Source: Calcarisporiella thermophila CBS 279.70
Taxonomy: Eukaryota > Calcarisporiellomycota
Length of the DNA stretch: 64,000 bases
Direction of reading: 5' to 3'
Assembly: GCF_041956535.1 (NCBI RefSeq)
Contig: NW_027192198.1
Location: 226,551 to 290,550, forward strand
Part shown: piece by piece, positions 33,659-44,695 of the stretch
How positions within the stretch are numbered: the stretch's first letter is position 1
How the letters are laid out: every line of letters begins with the position of its first letter
Program-made: the position numbers and the translations under genes
The notes under the pieces: generated by a model
What the model saw: the letters and a program-made list of their open reading frames with translations, nothing else
Told to the model about the DNA's origin: nothing
Databases searched by the model: none

Positions 33659-35292
33659 TTACTTCTTTAATGTAATTTCTTCCCAAGAGTTTCCCTTTGA
33701 TTGGGTTTGCTCAACATTACCGATGGTTTCTGGATAAGAGTGGGGTACTAAGGATATTCTTGGCTGGTAAACCCTCCCATCTGGCCCGTCCGTTAATTGT
33801 TCTTTTCTGCGTTNNNNNNNNNNNNNNNNNNNNNNNNNNNNNNNNNNNNNNNNNNNNNNNNNNNNNNNNNNNNNNNNNNNNNNNNNNNNNNNNNNNNNNN
33901 NNNNNNNNNNNNNNNNNNNNNNNNNNNNNNNNNNNNNNNNNNNNNNNNNNNNNNNNNNNNNNNNNNNNNNNNNNNNNNNNNNNNNNNNNNNNNNNNNNNN
34001 NNNNNNNNNNNNNNNNNNNNNNNNNNNNNNNNNNNNNNNNNNNNNNNNNNNNNNNNNNNNNNNNNNNNNNNNNNNNNNNNNNNNNNNNNNNNNNNNNNNN
34101 NNNNNNNNNNNNNNNNNNNNNNNNNNNNNNNNNNNNNNNNNNNNNNNNNNNNNNNNNNNNNNNNNNNNNNNNNNNNNNNNNNNNNNNNNNNNNNNNNNNN
34201 NNNNNNNNNNNNNNNNNNNNNNNNNNNNNNNNNNNNNNNNNNNNNNNNNNNNNNNNNNNNNNNNNNNNNNNNNNNNNNNNNNNNNNNNNNNNNNNNNNNN
34301 NNNNNNNNNNNNNNNNNNNNNNNNNNNNNNNNNNNNNNNNNNNNNNNNNNNNNNNNNNNNNNNNNNNNNNAAATAAAATCAGATGGAGAAAGAGAGTAGG
34401 TTTTTGAAGTTGAAGATAGAGTGGCAGACTGTGGGCTTGGATAAGAATGAGGTTGCTCAATGCAATAAGGAGGTTTGTTAGGGTTGATACCAAGAGATAT
34501 ATCTGAAACGTTATTACTATTTTCTTTATATACTCCAACATGTTCTTGCATATACATCGGGAAAACCACTGGTAGAATGTTGCGGGGCGGTGGAGCGGGA
34601 GGACTACCGTATGTATGAGTGGGAGGAACAGTTGGTTGAGGTCGTTCGCTGTCCTTTTTTCTTTTTTGTCTACGATAGAAAAGGAGTGCTATCTCGCTAA
34701 GAGTACCAATCAAGACGAGACCTCCTATAGTGGCACCAATATATACACCTTTGGGTACTGTTTCTTGCTCATCCAAATCCGGAGTGTAGACAGCGTTGGC
34801 GGTTGTGACATTGGAAGCTAGATAATCAGACTCTTGAATATTCATTGAAATATAATAATATTGTGAAAATTCCAATCTTTTACCACTGTTCTGTGAATGG
34901 GTCATAAATATACAGAAGTTCTAAGGTTTGAGCATTAGTCAATGTAGTATTCGATTCTCCTCCCAACTCACCTAACAAACTGCGATTTGGTCCTACAGGA
35001 AATGCGTTAGGCAATCATCTCGCGGGTACCTTGGAATTACCGTCGACAATATTCCACGCTATATCGGTTGTATTAAAAGGCGTTGAAAGTTCGAGCACAA
35101 GAAGTTCGGATTGATGCTGATAACTCTGATTGCTCTCTATGTATGTCAAACCTCCATAAACGTATAATCTAAAAAAATTGTTTATTAAATTAACATGGTA
35201 TCTGGCAATAGCTAAAGCATTTAAGGAAATGCTACTTGTTGCCAATGATGGTAGCAGCTGCTCCGTCACGTTTAGTAACACTTATGCACAGG
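33659..35292 (-). CDS. Kelch-repeat transmembrane protein, interrupted by assembly gap
   Basis: Exons readable on the minus strand: 35292-35236, 35168-35041, 34992-34972, 34832 into the gap, and after the gap 33813-33659 to the stop. Kelch motifs: TKRDGAAATIIGN joined to LYVYGGLTYI, then SELLVLELSTPFN and a TDIAWNIVDGPNRS element. Then comes a linker with a glycosylation site (ASNVTT), a membrane segment (VYIGATIGGLVLIGTL), a basic stop (RRQKRKK) and a cytosolic Pro/Ser-rich tail that continues on the far side of the gap. Between 34971 and 34833 the DNA can also be read as more kelch-like coding (LYIYDPFTEQW), but that reading cannot be joined in frame to the membrane exon. The 5' end is unresolved: too little room remains for a full propeller before the divergent gene at 35676. 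Confidence 0.6.
33814..34370. other. Assembly gap (557 N)
   Basis: Unresolved bases within the cytosolic-tail region of the kelch gene. Confidence 1.
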
Positions 35293-35580
35293 CTAAGCTG
35301 TGCTAGCAATATTATTATATAAATCAGGTAAATTAATATTATTGATTTGAGAGAATACAGTGTAGTTGAATTCCAAAGGTATACAAGAAAAACGGGCCAG
35401 TTGAACGAATTTATTTTTGAAATTAAGATTTCTGAGCCCCATTTGCCACGAAGTTATTCTCTTCATTATCTCACAGTTTTAATGGAGACTTCGAGAATTA
35501 ATCCTCGGTGGCAAATGCAGTCACAGATAAGTCACAAAATTACTTCATAACGGGCGTCCTCTTTTGATGAATATGGATTT

Positions 35581-35679
35581 ATGGCAAAAACGCTTCTGTG
35601 GATTTCTCTGCTCTTTTACTTTCAAATCCCAATTCCTTTAACTGGACCAACAATCTTCCATAATATTTTTCTAAAATGA
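35581..35679 (+). other. Upstream ORF overlapping the next start (ATGA)
   Basis: A 32-codon ORF with a signal-peptide-like start (MAKTLLWISLLFYFQIPIPL) ends in TGA within the ATGA that also begins the gene at 35676. It could be a translated regulatory uORF or a chance ORF. Confidence 0.3.
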
Positions 35680-36665
35680 ACTTCGACCATCTGATACTGA
35701 AATTAACCAATCTTTTATTATATATCTTTTTGCTTGGAAGTGGTATTTACGATTTAACTGCAGCTACTTCCCACCATGCCTTCGAGAAGCACATTTCCTT
35801 CTTTACTCCCGCAGCATACGCGAATTATGCTTGGCTTTGTAAGCTCCATTTATTTCTATTCTCTGCAGATTAACTTTGATCTTACTTTTTATCTCACCTC
35901 TTCTAGTGACCTACATTTTGCTTGGCTGCTTCATCGTTATTCAATTTTTTGATCCCTACTCCGAATGCGCCGTTCATGGAGTGGGATGGTTCTTCCCTCT
36001 TGCAATTGTACTAAACGCCATATGGCATGCATTTTGGTCACAGGGTTATATGGTGCTCTCCTTCATTACTATTCTACTTGTGTGTGCCGTAATTAGCACT
36101 ATATATCGCCAATTACGAAATGAGCATCCCGTTAATGGATGGGTGGATGCTTTGTTTGTACATGCACCGTTCTCTTTGTGGCACGGATGGGTGACTTTTT
36201 ACGCCGTTCTGAATGCTTTTGCTACATTCGGCCGAAGAGGAGATGGAGAGCCTAAGACGATAGATGTGATTCTGGTAGTGCTTGGATTAATCTTTTTAGC
36301 TTTCACTGTAAGTTTTCTATCTAGAAAGTGAACCCAATCGACACTCACGTCCCGCTTCCTTTTTTTTATCTTTATTAAACTTTATATGTAGGCTTTTGGC
36401 TATGTCGAATACAAGAGGCAAGCATTTCCTCTCTTTCTCGATCATCATTTCTCCTCTGACCTTTCTCTTTATTAGGGGAGATGTTGCAGGCGCGCTCGTT
36501 ATCTCCTGGGGTCTCTTCGCCATCTTCGCAAAGCAGCACCACCCAGTCATTCATTGGGTTGCATTTGCGTGTGCCCTATTTGCATTCCTTTATCCCTCCA
36601 AGCCCTATTTGCTTGACCTTATGCTCCGCCATAGGTCGGAAGAACGCGCACCTCTCATTGCTTGA
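35676..36665 (+). CDS. Multi-pass tryptophan-rich membrane protein (TspO-like sensory family)
   Basis: Exons 35676-35838, 35907-36307, 36392-36417 and 36476-36665 encode 259 residues with about seven to eight hydrophobic segments. TPAAYANYAWLLTYILLGC and APFSLWHGWVTFYAVLNAF align by pattern with the TPAxYxFxIWxLIY and PFSIYLGWI elements of bacterial tryptophan-rich sensory proteins. The conserved aromatic pattern supports that family, but ligand and function are unknown. Exon 3 is 26 bases, and the third intron has a GC-AG boundary (AG|GCAAGC, acceptor TTAG): retention would give an early stop, and only this splice joins YVEYKR to GDVAGALVISWGL in frame. Confidence 0.7.
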
Positions 36666-37166
36666 AATATACGCGAGCCCTAAGAACAATGCCGTCTATA
36701 AATATAATCTGTAGTAAAGTATTATATTATTTTTATCTTTATTAGCTTTAGTATTCCAGTCATAATACTACATGTTTGAGCACTCGCTTCAAGAAAAAAG
36801 GAAAGAGATATCCATAAATGAAAAAAATGTCAAACTATCTGAGTTCACTTAAAAAGTTTGAAAAATAAAATATATAAAAAGTATTTGTACTAAAGAATAC
36901 TTTAATAAAAAATAAGAGAAGAGGAATGGGCCAAGAAGGACAGGTCGAAAGCCGAGAGTGAAAATGAAGATATGAAGAAGAGAGGGAGAAAAGGGATAAA
37001 GAGGATGTGGGGAAGTGGAAGGGGTAGGGAAAAGAGAGAAAACAAACAAGTGTGGATGCCAGGGGATAGAGAAAAGTAAAGGATCCCAAAAGAGGAAAAT
37101 AAGATTTGCTCATGTTCTAAGCATAGCATAGAATAAAATATATAAAGTAAATAAAAAAAGTAGTGT
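36666..37166. other. Convergent 3' spacer
   Basis: 501 bases, AT-rich, purine-rich on the plus strand (36900-37080). ORFs there are low-complexity and not called. Confidence 0.4.
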
Positions 37167-37852
37167 TTAGTCCAGTCGGTTGAACGAGCGACCGCCACGC
37201 GGACGCTCAATTAGGCGAGGGTTTTTACGTGCAAGTTCATCTTTAGCCTCCGAGCGGAAATCATGTTCACAAGCATGTCGATCTGGATATCGATGCGTAT
37301 CGCAAAACACATATTCGCATCGGCATCGATTAGTAGACTGCTTCGCAAGAGGGATTTTGGCTTTGCATACAAAGCATCTTCCCTTGTTTGTTTGAACAGG
37401 CTTTGTAGGCTCTTTTTCTTCCTTGTCCTTGTCTGCTTCCAATGGAGGTGCTGCAGGTGCTTCTAAGCTTACGTCTACGCTCACATCCACCTTGTCATTA
37501 GGTGCAGTCTCAATTGCAGTAGACGGCTCCAAAGGTAGAGATTCGGGCATCGCAGCAGGTGTAGGAGACTGAATATTCAGATCTTTGCCTATACGTGGTG
37601 ATTCTGTAACAGCTGAGAGTGATTGCGCAGCATTCTCAACGTTGGCTTGAGTAGCCTGCTGTTGTTGCTGCTGAGTATCCTTAAAGCATTTAGAGCACAT
37701 ATAGTTATAAATGGGGCTCCTATTAATCAATGTACAAATAAATTTCGAAATAAATTCCAATATTGATATGGCATATAGAAACTACAGTACCCATAGAAGC
37801 CACAGTTGTTGATGCAAAATTGGGGAACATCGGGTGAAGACTTATTTTCCAT
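37167..37852 (-). CDS. A20/AN1 zinc-finger stress-associated protein
   Basis: Exons 37852-37791 and 37719-37167 encode 204 residues. The A20 finger is split by the intron: FCINNCGFYG then SPIYNYMCSKCF, a complete four-Cys set. A Gln tract and a Pro/Ala/Glu linker follow. The AN1 finger is near the C-terminus: CFVCKAKIPLAKQSTNRCRC, YVFCDTHRYPDRHACEHDF, with all Cys and His ligands. This ZFAND5/6 (plant SAP) layout binds ubiquitin and links to stress responses and proteasomal turnover. Its specific partner is unknown. It faces the Ind1 gene. Confidence 0.93.
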
Positions 37853-38239
37853 GATCGGCTCAGATTAAAAGATATGAGTTTTAACGGTAATTACTAGGAG
37901 GGGCGAGGTGAAAACCCGTACGAACGCAACGATTATAAAGTGAATTATTTCTTATGATTAAGGAGCTCTTGGCAAAAATCTGAATAGATTAAAGGTTTAG
38001 AATAAGCAAGGGGTTATTATGAAAACTAAAAAAAGGCAAATAAATGGCTCTTCATAGGAAATCCTGGGTGGGAACATTTCCTGCTAAAGAAAACAGCTAA
38101 TACGAACTCCATCTGATTAACACCCTACCTCTCTTCGAGTTTGTGCGCAGAAATATGGCAGTCTGGACTTGTAATTGAGAATAAAAATTTGGATGCTTTG
38201 CGAAATGAAGAAAAAAAAAGGAAAAAAAGACCATTGCCA
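37853..38239. promoter_or_regulatory. Divergent 5' region, AN1 / IND1
   Basis: 387 bases (468 if the later Ind1 start is used). AT-rich; no defined site. Confidence 0.4.
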
Positions 38240-39587
38240 ATGTGTTCGTCATCACTGCTATCTCGCAGATGCGCCACCCCATTTCTCCGCTACATTTTCC
38301 TCCGTCTCTTTAAAAATAATATGTATAGAATCCCGACTCCTCATCGCATCTTTTCTCGATCATGCACCCGATATTTCACAACAACAAAAAGCTGCTATCA
38401 TGATAATCCACTTGTAAGTTATCGCAAGATATTCGATAGTATCAATTGTGTTTGAATATTGCATTTTACACGATTTATTTGTGAAAGGGACTCCCACGTC
38501 AAAAACAACAGCCACCTACCCTTCCAAGACGCGGTGGAGTAACTCCAGAGAAAAGGCGATTACCAGGTGTAAAGCATATTATTGCAGTTGCTTCTGGAAA
38601 GGGAGGTGTAGGAAAATCAACTACAGCTGGTAAATCTTCAATATTACTGCGTGTTTTTACATTAATTTACTATAACACCACGAACCTATTGGTTATAAAG
38701 TAAATATAGCTCTAGCTGCTTCATCACTGAAAAAAAAAGTGGGCATTCTCGATGCCGATCTATTTGGACCTTCTATTCCAAAACTTATGAACCTTAAGGG
38801 AGAGCCGGAATTGAACGCGAATAGTCTGTATAATTGGCATTAAGCGAATTGGCCAATGTTCTAATTGTTCTCTATTCTGCATCAGATCAGCTAATACCAC
38901 TGATTAATTTTGGGGTAAGGTGCATGTCTATGGGTTTCCTGGTCGGTGAGGAATCGCCAGTTGTCTGGCGTGGACTTATGGTATATATATACAGTGCAAA
39001 ATCTAAAATGGCATACTTGACTAATTCTTCGCCCTTGTGTTAGGTTATGAAAGCGCTTCAACAGCTCCTTCACCAAGTTCAGTGGGGAGATCTCGATCTT
39101 TTGGTGATCGACATGCCTCCAGGAACGGGTGATACACAGCTTACTATTAGCCAACAAATCGCTCTAAGTGGGGCAGTGATTATTTCAACACCACAAGATA
39201 TTGCACTTATCGATGCGCGTAAAGGTACAAATATGTTCAAGAAGGTGGATGTGCCTGTAAGTGAATGCCGTTCTATAATGCCCAATTTCTCTTTGTTTCC
39301 TAAATGATATCCCAACTATATAGATCCTTGGTATCGTGCAGAATATGTCTCTCTACATATGTCCTAATTGTCAACACCAATCACATATATTCGGTCATAA
39401 CGGAGCGGCCGATTTTGCTAAGGAATCGGGCGTCGATTTTCTAGGAGACGTGCCTCTACATGCAGATATCTGCGAACTCTCTGATAAAGGCCAACCGATT
39501 GTAGCTTCTAGACCAGAGAGCATCCACTCAAAAGCCTATCGTGATATTGCAGAAAAAATTATCCAAAAGCTATTTGTAAACAATTAA
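38240..39587 (+). CDS. IND1: Mitochondrial complex I Fe-S assembly protein Ind1/NUBPL
   Basis: P-loop scaffold that delivers 4Fe-4S clusters to respiratory complex I. Exons 38240-38413, 38488-38629, 38701-38823, 38886-38980, 39044-39256 and 39324-39587 encode 336 residues, or 309 from the second ATG at 38321; both N-termini are Arg/Ser-rich mitochondrial targeting sequences. Family markers: NPLGLPR across intron 1, [14 protein letters not shown] (Walker A with the deviant Lys), [33 protein letters not shown], and the cluster-binding YICPNC. The intron after 38823 uses a weak donor (GTCTGT), accepted because it is the only in-frame join to QLIPLINFG. Its presence implies that this fungus keeps complex I. 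Confidence 0.95.
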
Positions 39588-40061
39588 AGTGCCAGCCATT
39601 TAGAATAGATCATAAATTTGAATCTGATAGATTTTGGTTCTAGACTATTGAATTATTGATATCCCTTTTGCTTTATTGATGAGATTTCTGCCGGTTAAGA
39701 GCCTTGCTTTTTCTTCTTATTTTCAAAGATGATCTTAGATTTCCAACTGCCTTCACATTTCAAATAGTTTTGGCTTCATCGATAGGTTGTGGCGACTTGA
39801 GCTTTATTAATATGGGAAAGTGTCGTGTTTTAAATTTAAGAAAACCAATTGAGGCTAGCTTGCCCAAAAATTGATTTCTGAAAATTTCAATGATCTGATA
39901 GCCAACTCTAAATACGTTAGAACTGTCAACTCTCAATTTCCTTTAAGTAGCATCATTCCATTACATAACGTGTTTACTATCACTCATGCTTCTGAGAGAT
40001 TTAATTTGAATATCGAACCTAACATTTGGAATATATATTGTTATAATTCACTACCACAGAT
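39588..40061. other. Intergenic
   Basis: AT-rich spacer between two same-strand genes; nothing recognised. Confidence 0.4.
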
Positions 40062-41113
40062 ATGCAAACTACTAACGATCGGTCAATGGCATTTGCATTG
40101 CTGGGATTAAAAGATTTACGTGGGACGAAAAGGACATATCAGGTCGAAGAGGAGGATGCAGAAAGGCAGAGGTTGCCTGAGAGCAACGGTCCATTATGCA
40201 AAAAAAGATGTGAAGATAAAGTGGAGCAAATGGAAAATGATGTGCGTAATTTTCTCTCGCGTGTAGGGATACTAGAGTACATTGACAAGTTTTTAGAGGA
40301 AGGGTTTGATCAGCTTAAAGCAGTAAGTGATTGTGTCCGCATTGCCAAATATTCACCGGATGCACTATTTCTCATGTCTTTTTGCAATCCAGTTGTTTGA
40401 TGTGACAGAAGAAGATTTAATTGCTATTGGAGTAAAGAGAGGTCATCGAAGAGTATGTTCTCTTTGCCAAACATCCCACTGCTCATGGGCTAACTTCACA
40501 AACTATTATTTAGCTTCTCCAACTTGAAATTGCCATCTCCAAGGGACAGCCGCCACCCTCCCTTAAATATTTCTACTACTTATTGCGCCAGAACAAACTC
40601 CATCCAATGTGGACCTCCCATCAGACTTTGCAACCTTCTTCCATCCCACGTACAACTTGCCAACCCTCGTCAAGCTTATCTTCAAATTCCCCTACCACCC
40701 TAGGAAGCAGGGCTTCGTTGCAATTCTTTGAAATCATTGACAACCAAAATCCATTAGGATCTGAAGGGATAAGGAAGCAAAAACACAGAGCAAAATGGTC
40801 GAATTCATTTCCTACGCATTGGAAATACTCTTCCACGCAAAATAGCATTGCTGAGGAAGCGCCTGAAACTGCAAATGAAGAAATAGGGAGCCCACGAAAA
40901 ACCTCAAAGGATTCGAGGAGCGCGTCTTCAGGGAATGGAAGTGGGTATATATCTGATAGCAGCGGAAACAACGGTACTGGAGATAACTCTGCAGGATCGG
41001 ATGAGTTTATCCCAAAACCGGCCATAGCGATTGGGGCAACCTCAGTAAACATCAAGAGCACTATAGTATCTTCAGATTCTGGCTATAGCACATATCTGCA
41101 GAACTCTAAATAG
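40062..41113 (+). CDS. SAM-domain protein
   Basis: Exons 40062-40322, 40393-40452 and 40514-41113 encode 306 residues. A SAM domain spans about residues 57-118: NDVRNFLSRVGILEYIDKFL, EEGFDQLKA, LFDVTEEDLIAIGVKRGHRR, LLQLEIA. It is divided by both introns. SAM domains mediate protein oligomerisation or RNA/lipid binding, as in Ste50, Ste11 and Byr2; GVKRGHRRLLQ is typical of a fungal subgroup. There is no kinase or other catalytic domain. The C-terminal half is Ser/Asn/Gly-rich and probably disordered. Function is not assignable. Confidence 0.8.
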
Positions 41114-41290
41114 ACAAATAATACAGTTTTTTATTTATCTATTCTATAATTCATGTTTTTTTTTAACTCTTCAGTGTGAAAAATTGCCGCATTTATGCTC
41201 TTTCGTATTTTCTTACACTATTTATTTTCGTCTCAATCTCTGGCATTTCCAACCATTTCAGATTCGTTATAGGGGATGAAATATGAAAGT

Positions 41291-44102
41291 CTATATTGTG
41301 TTTTCCTGGATATTTGTAATTAAAAAGGCCAGCTCAAACGCTAAATCTTTCAAGCGTTGCTCCTGTCCTCCCCCTTCTCCTACAAAATGTCCCCTACCCT
41401 CCACCTTCGCCAATACTAGTCTCTCAGGGTTTTTTCCATCTTTCGGAGTTTCCGATTGCTGTCTGGCTCGCATTCTGGCAACCAATTTTAAGGGCTGCCA
41501 GCAAGCAACCCTCTGATCCTTCATTCCTCCAGTTACAAGCACTGAAGTCTCTTGCCTTCCGGTAGGCACATTTTCGTACGGCGAATACCGCGAGATTACA
41601 TCGTAGGCTTTCTCATCAACAGCTGGGTTACCCCATTCACTGTACTCAACTCTAGTCAAAGGCAGGTCTGGATTAAGCATTGCACTCAGGGGATCAACAA
41701 ATGGAACTCGGAGAACGACCGCTCTAAACATATTTGGTCGCAAATGAAGCATTCCACCGACTAATAGCCCCCCCGCACTCGCCCCAAGAGCAGCCATTTT
41801 TTGAGGTTTTGTCAGCCCTGCTTTAATGAGATGCTCTCCAACAGCGGACAAATCTTTGAAACTGTTTTCCTTGTTATCCAGTTTCCCAGCTTCGTACCAC
41901 CGTCTCCCAAGTTCGCCACCTCCACGAACATGTGCCAGAGCAATAACCCAGCGTCTCTCCAAAAGGGGAAAATGCTCAAGCCGAAACTTGGCATCAGTGG
42001 AGATACCATATGCACCATAAGACGTCAGTAGCACAGGATTAGCACCATTTAGCTTAATCCCCTTTTTGAATAGTAGCGTAATGGGGACTTTAGTACCGTC
42101 CTCAGAAGTAGCGTGTATCTGAGTGGAGTCGTATTCTGAACGGTCGAAGCCTAAAAATGGTAACTTCGGTTAGGAAAAAAGAAAGTATATTAAACTGGTC
42201 TATATAGATTCCCAGACATTACCATAGATTGGGTGTAATCGTACGGGTTTCAACTTGCGCTTCCCCATATCATATTCCCATGTTGATTCATGTGCAAATG
42301 GCGAGTCAATTGTGAATCGGAACACCTCTGTATCATATTCCTGTTTGCAAACATGAACCAGTTAACATGACCCTCAGAATAGCCAATAGATATTGGGATT
42401 GAGCAGCGCATACCAAATTGGTTCCCGCTCCAACCACACAATGTTTTTCTGGTAATGGCACCTCATGGGTATTCATGCTTCTTAAATCGCAGCATTTGAT
42501 TACAGGCAATCCATCTCTCCTCCCATATATCACGAGAAAATCCTTAAATATATCCACGTCTTCAATTTTCTCATTCTCGCCAACTGAAAATAGGTCCGTC
42601 CAACCTACACGCGAGGGCTGTTCGTCTGGTGCTTGAACGAGTTTGAACTCGCCAGTGGACGAAGTATTGGTGAGAATGTAAAATTGATTCTAAGTAAACA
42701 GCATGTTAAGATCATAATAAAGGCTTGCGAAAACAAAAATACCTTACTTCGTGATGATCAACATAGTACTCAACTCCTTCTTGGCGCGGTTCAATCACTT
42801 GTGGTTGTGGAGCTCCATTCGCAAAATCGTGGTGCGCGTTTAGAACTCTTACTTCAGATGATGAAAGAGTATTTAAATCTATAGTTATATATTTCTAAGG
42901 GAATAAAAATTTTGATAAGCGATGTTCGGATTCAACCCGGCCTACTAAATAATGTGAGCTACCTTGTCTTTTGTACTCCCTATATCTACAAATACACTCT
43001 GATCCTTTTCCTCGTATATAAGCATGTCCTCAGACTGTGGGGTCCCAATTCGATGCGCATACACCTTACATGGTCGAAGCTGTTCGTCAGGGACCGTGTA
43101 ATACATATATTTATTGTCGCCAGACCACACAAAATTGAACACGTCGTGAAGTATATCATCCTAATATATTAAAACAATAAAATTCGGGCTATCATCCGGT
43201 AATTTTCTATGTTAAGGGGCTCACCTTAAAGTTGGAACCATCGTCCAGAGCACGAAACATTACTGTGCCCACCTCTGCCCCTTCATATTCAACTGCGTAA
43301 GCAAATACGCGTTGATCATGAGATATCAGCACCTTTCTAATCGATGCAGTGGGGGGTAGATGATTTGAATCGAGGAGGATTTCCTCGTTTGACGTACCCA
43401 CGCGTCGGCGGCAGTACACAATTCCCCTATCGTTGGTGCGGGAATAATATTCATAGCCACTCACGTACGTGGTAATAGGAGGCATAATTTTTGGAGTACG
43501 AAGCTTTTTGCGCATTTCCTGTTTGAAGAGCAGAGATTAATAGCTATATGTATCAAGGTAATATTGCGCTTGCATACACGCTGAAGAATCCGTTGCAATA
43601 GGTTCGTCCTCTTCATAGCATCACTGGTATATAGGTTTTCCTCTTCAATATATTTTTCAAGCTCCTATAATACTAACATTAGTGTCATGTTAACTGATTA
43701 ACGACTTTGAGAAACGGAAACTCACTGTATTATCTTCCTCCATCCACTTATATTCGTCCGTTCGTTCCCTCCCAAAGTGAGTCTCCGTTACCGAAATCCG
43801 CTTTGCCACGGGTGGTAGTATGGTTCGTTTTCTAATGTGTATTTGATTAACGGAGCCTTTTTAATATAATACTAAGAGACATACGAGAATACATCGCGAA
43901 TGTTAGAAAGTATGGAGACATGGCGAGTGGATGGCTGGTAATTGGCTCGGAGTAATGATAATGCTGCAATAAATATATTAGGAGGAGTTAATGTCAAAGA
44001 TAACTTACAGTATAAGCAAATAGTGAGTTTACATTTCGCAAAACAAGGCCAATTATGATGGCACGTATACCTAAAGGTTAGCAGTAGTTTACGGGTTGCC
44101 AT
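41291..44102 (-). CDS. Oligopeptidase B-like serine peptidase (S9A)
   Basis: Cytosolic or organellar peptidase cutting short peptides after basic residues. Ten exons (44102-44009, 43963-43885, 43831-43726, 43664-43578, 43518-43225, 43160-42963, 42894-42748, 42689-42414, 42340-42223, 42150-41291) encode 752 residues, all joins in frame. The beta-propeller half begins RKRT-ILPPVAKRISVTETHFG and TDEYKWMEEDN, standard for the family. The hydrolase half shows HVRGGGELGRRWYEAGK, catalytic Ser about 591 in GASAGG (commonly GxSAGG), Asp about 678 in MKDQRV and His about 721 in GRGHF. The first 31-60 residues are Cys/Leu/Arg-rich and could be a mitochondrial signal; intron 1 is only 45 bases and exon 1 is the least certain part. 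Oligopeptidase B is best known from bacteria, plants and trypanosomatids. Confidence 0.92.
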
Positions 44103-44695
44103 TTTTGCAACCTAATGTCTTAGTATCGAGGTTACTATTCCTACCTGTTAATTTATATAAGCCACATGTAAACTCAAATCTATTAAATGGGCAAAATAAT
44201 GCACTTTAAATGTCCATATATTCGAATGCTTGAATTAATTTTGGTAGCCTATGTATATATGTTATTCAACATCTCTTAATAATAAATAACACAAAAAATG
44301 AAATATTTGTGTCTTAGTGCACTTCAGAGGAAGATATACAAATTTTGGAGTGATAGTAGAGCTTATGATTGTACCTTTTCAACTAACAACGGTCGAGAGG
44401 TGCGTCAATAGCACTATTTACAAGCATTTAAAATCAAATAGGCGCATGGGACTTGTATTATACTCATTTGAGCCATAGCTGAGTTTGCTAAATAGGGGTT
44501 ATGTCGTCTAAATTTATGCATATCGTTCGATGGATGAGCATATTGCGTTCACACTTGCATTGTACTCTTGCACTCTTGCACTCTTTCATGAAGAGCCACC
44601 ATTAATAATGTTTACATTTTCGGCAAAAAAGATGATATCTATTAAAACATTCTTTATATTTAACAGTTTTTCAAGTCTATTGAGGAGAATGGAGG
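44103..44695. other. Intergenic, AT-rich
   Basis: Spacer between two minus-strand genes; presumably the oligopeptidase promoter and the uL15m 3' region. Nothing specific seen. Confidence 0.4.

Noticed and set aside
33793-34905. Long apparent ORFs spanning the N run
   Set aside because: Length is inflated by the gap; only the flanking bases are informative.
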